Of a DNA stretch of 64,000 bases, positions 63,091-64,000 are shown in pieces. The DNA is from Pseudomonas sp. PA27(2017). Its GTDB lineage: Bacteria; Pseudomonadota; Gammaproteobacteria; Pseudomonadales; Pseudomonadaceae. The DNA lies in assembly GCF_001945445.1 (NCBI RefSeq), contig NZ_MSXW01000052.1, positions 1 to 64,000 of the forward strand. Reading direction: 5' to 3'. The translations under genes and the position numbers were made by a program. Below the pieces are notes generated by a model, which was given only the letters and a program-made list of their open reading frames with translations, did not search any database and was not told where the DNA came from. Within the stretch, counting starts at the first letter, position 1; each line of letters begins with the position of its first letter.

Positions 63091-64000
63091 CTAAGGATCG
63101 ATCTTGCGCCGTAGCCACGAGAACGGCGCCAGCACCCAGAACAGCCCATAGGCCAGCGCCCGCGTGCACACCCTTGCCAGCAACGGCGCCGGTCGCCAGT
63201 GCGGCTCGGCAACGAAGGCACCAGCCGGGCGAAAGTGCGCCAGCGGGCGGGTCAAAAAGCCCTGCCAGAGACCGTCCCGCGAGATGGCCACGCCGAGGTT
63301 TTCCGGGATGAAGAATCCCGAGTGACCGTACCCGTCGGCGCGCACGTTGAGCGTCGACGCCGCCAGGTAGCCCACCGTCCCGCCCGGCCCGGCGCCGGGA
63401 ATGGCGTACTGAGCGAACGGCACGGCGCGATCCTGACCGCCGACATGGTTGAGCACCGCCTCCACCCGCCCCTGCTGGATGAGCCGATCCCAGTCGAAAT
63501 CCGGGCGCACGATGCTCGCTGCGGTGATGATGCGACCGAACTTCAGGTCGGCGAACTCGGGGTTCTCCAGCACCCGCGCCAGCAGCAGCGTGCCAAAACT
63601 GTGGGCGATGATGTCCGGCCTGTCGGGCAGACGGCTCTTTTGCGCCTCTGCGATGGCGATGCGCATGCGCTCGCCCAGGCGTCTGGCAAGGCGTTCATGC
63701 AGCCAGCGGGCGAACACGTCGATGGTCGCCCAGCCGTACTTGTAGATCAGCACCGGCGCCGAATAGCTGAGCCGGTTGGCGATTTCCCAACTGAACGCTT
63801 CCTGCCATTTGGCCCGGCTGTTCATGCCATGGATCACGATCACCCAGCGAATGTCGCGGCTGCTCTCACCCACCAGCCGGTAGTTGGGTTCGACCTCGGG
63901 CTCGACGCCCTGCTGCTGAAAGTCGGCTTGGCAGAACGGGCAGACCGTATTGGCCACGCCTGCCGGCAACAAACGCGCGCACCCCGCCATGGGGCAACGA
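63091..64000 (-). CDS. alpha/beta hydrolase with N-terminal zinc ribbon, 5' end beyond the window
   Basis: The hydrolase core shows IRWVIVIHGMNSRAKWQEAF (oxyanion His-Gly), the nucleophile elbow DIIAHSFGTLLLARV (H-S-F-G), and a late Asp/His region (GGQDRAVPF, GYGHSGFF). The last 40 residues are hydrophobic and basic (YGLFWVLAPFSWLRRK). An ATG at 63990 is open, but the frame continues upstream as RCPMAGCARLLP, and with VCPFCQADF this gives a four-Cys zinc ribbon. The true start is therefore probably past 64000. Possibly a lipase-like or serine hydrolase; substrate unknown. Confidence 0.78.
   Translation of the reverse strand, partial: RCPMAGCARLLPAGVANTVCPFCQADFQQQGVEPEVEPNYRLVGESSRDIRWVIVIHGMNSRAKWQEAFSWEIANRLSYSAPVLIYKYGWATIDVFARWLHERLARRLGERMRIAIAEAQKSRLPDRPDIIAHSFGTLLLARVLENPEFADLKFGRIITAASIVRPDFDWDRLIQQGRVEAVLNHVGGQDRAVPFAQYAIPGAGPGGTVGYLAASTLNVRADGYGHSGFFIPENLGVAISRDGLWQGFLTRPLAHFRPAGAFVAEPHWRPAPLLARVCTRALAYGLFWVLAPFSWLRRKIDP

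Overview
The window looks like the chromosome of a Pseudomonas species. The evidence is an MvaT/MvaU-type H-NS protein (found in pseudomonads), REP sequences of the Pseudomonas type, and a GC-rich right third carrying typical Pseudomonas housekeeping and accessory genes. The left 50 kb is a mosaic of lower and more variable GC, with insertion sequences, gene fragments and several defence-type modules. The change of texture near 50,655 falls inside a 3'-truncated class III aminotransferase gene, so I read that point as the edge of acquired DNA.

Layout: (1) 1-1300, an IS4-family transposase running off the left edge. (2) 1.4-17 kb, a type I secretion locus on the minus strand: TolC-like outer-membrane factor, a decayed membrane-protein gene, ABC transporter with a degenerate C39-like domain, HlyD-type adaptor, glycosyltransferase, a small lipoprotein and a 2275-residue RTX protein. 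(3) 17.2-29 kb, a mixed block: a fragment of error-prone polymerase ImuC/DnaE2, RarD-type permease, LysR regulator, a regulator-RidA-serine dehydratase operon, VOC and DJ-1/PfpI proteins, an Apea-like HEPN protein, and a secreted endonuclease I.

(4) 29.5-50 kb, a dense defence-like region. It holds an MvaT-like silencer, a RiboL-PSP-type HEPN protein and a decayed second copy of its 3' end, a PLD-type nuclease, a SLATT membrane protein overlapping a non-retron reverse transcriptase and preceded by about 400 bp rich in hairpins, a UvrD-like helicase with an unusual Gly-every-fourth-residue N-terminus, a broken IS3 element, a complete type III CBASS (CD-NTase, HORMA, TRIP13-like ATPase, NucC) with divergent CapH/CapP regulators, and a Ser/Thr kinase translationally coupled to a small protein of possible RNase H fold.

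(5) 50.6-64 kb, GC-rich: truncated aminotransferase and two SDR genes under a divergent LysR gene, a diguanylate cyclase, a fosmidomycin-resistance-type MFS pump, a GNAT gene broken by one in-frame TAG, a Fur-box-preceded TonB-dependent siderophore receptor, YdgA/DUF945, a REPIN-like element and an alpha/beta hydrolase running off the right edge.

The best candidate for something not fully described is the SLATT-RT pair with its structured upstream region. The kinase plus RNase H-like pair and the PLD/HEPN neighbours are secondary candidates. All family assignments come from reading motifs by eye; no database search was run.
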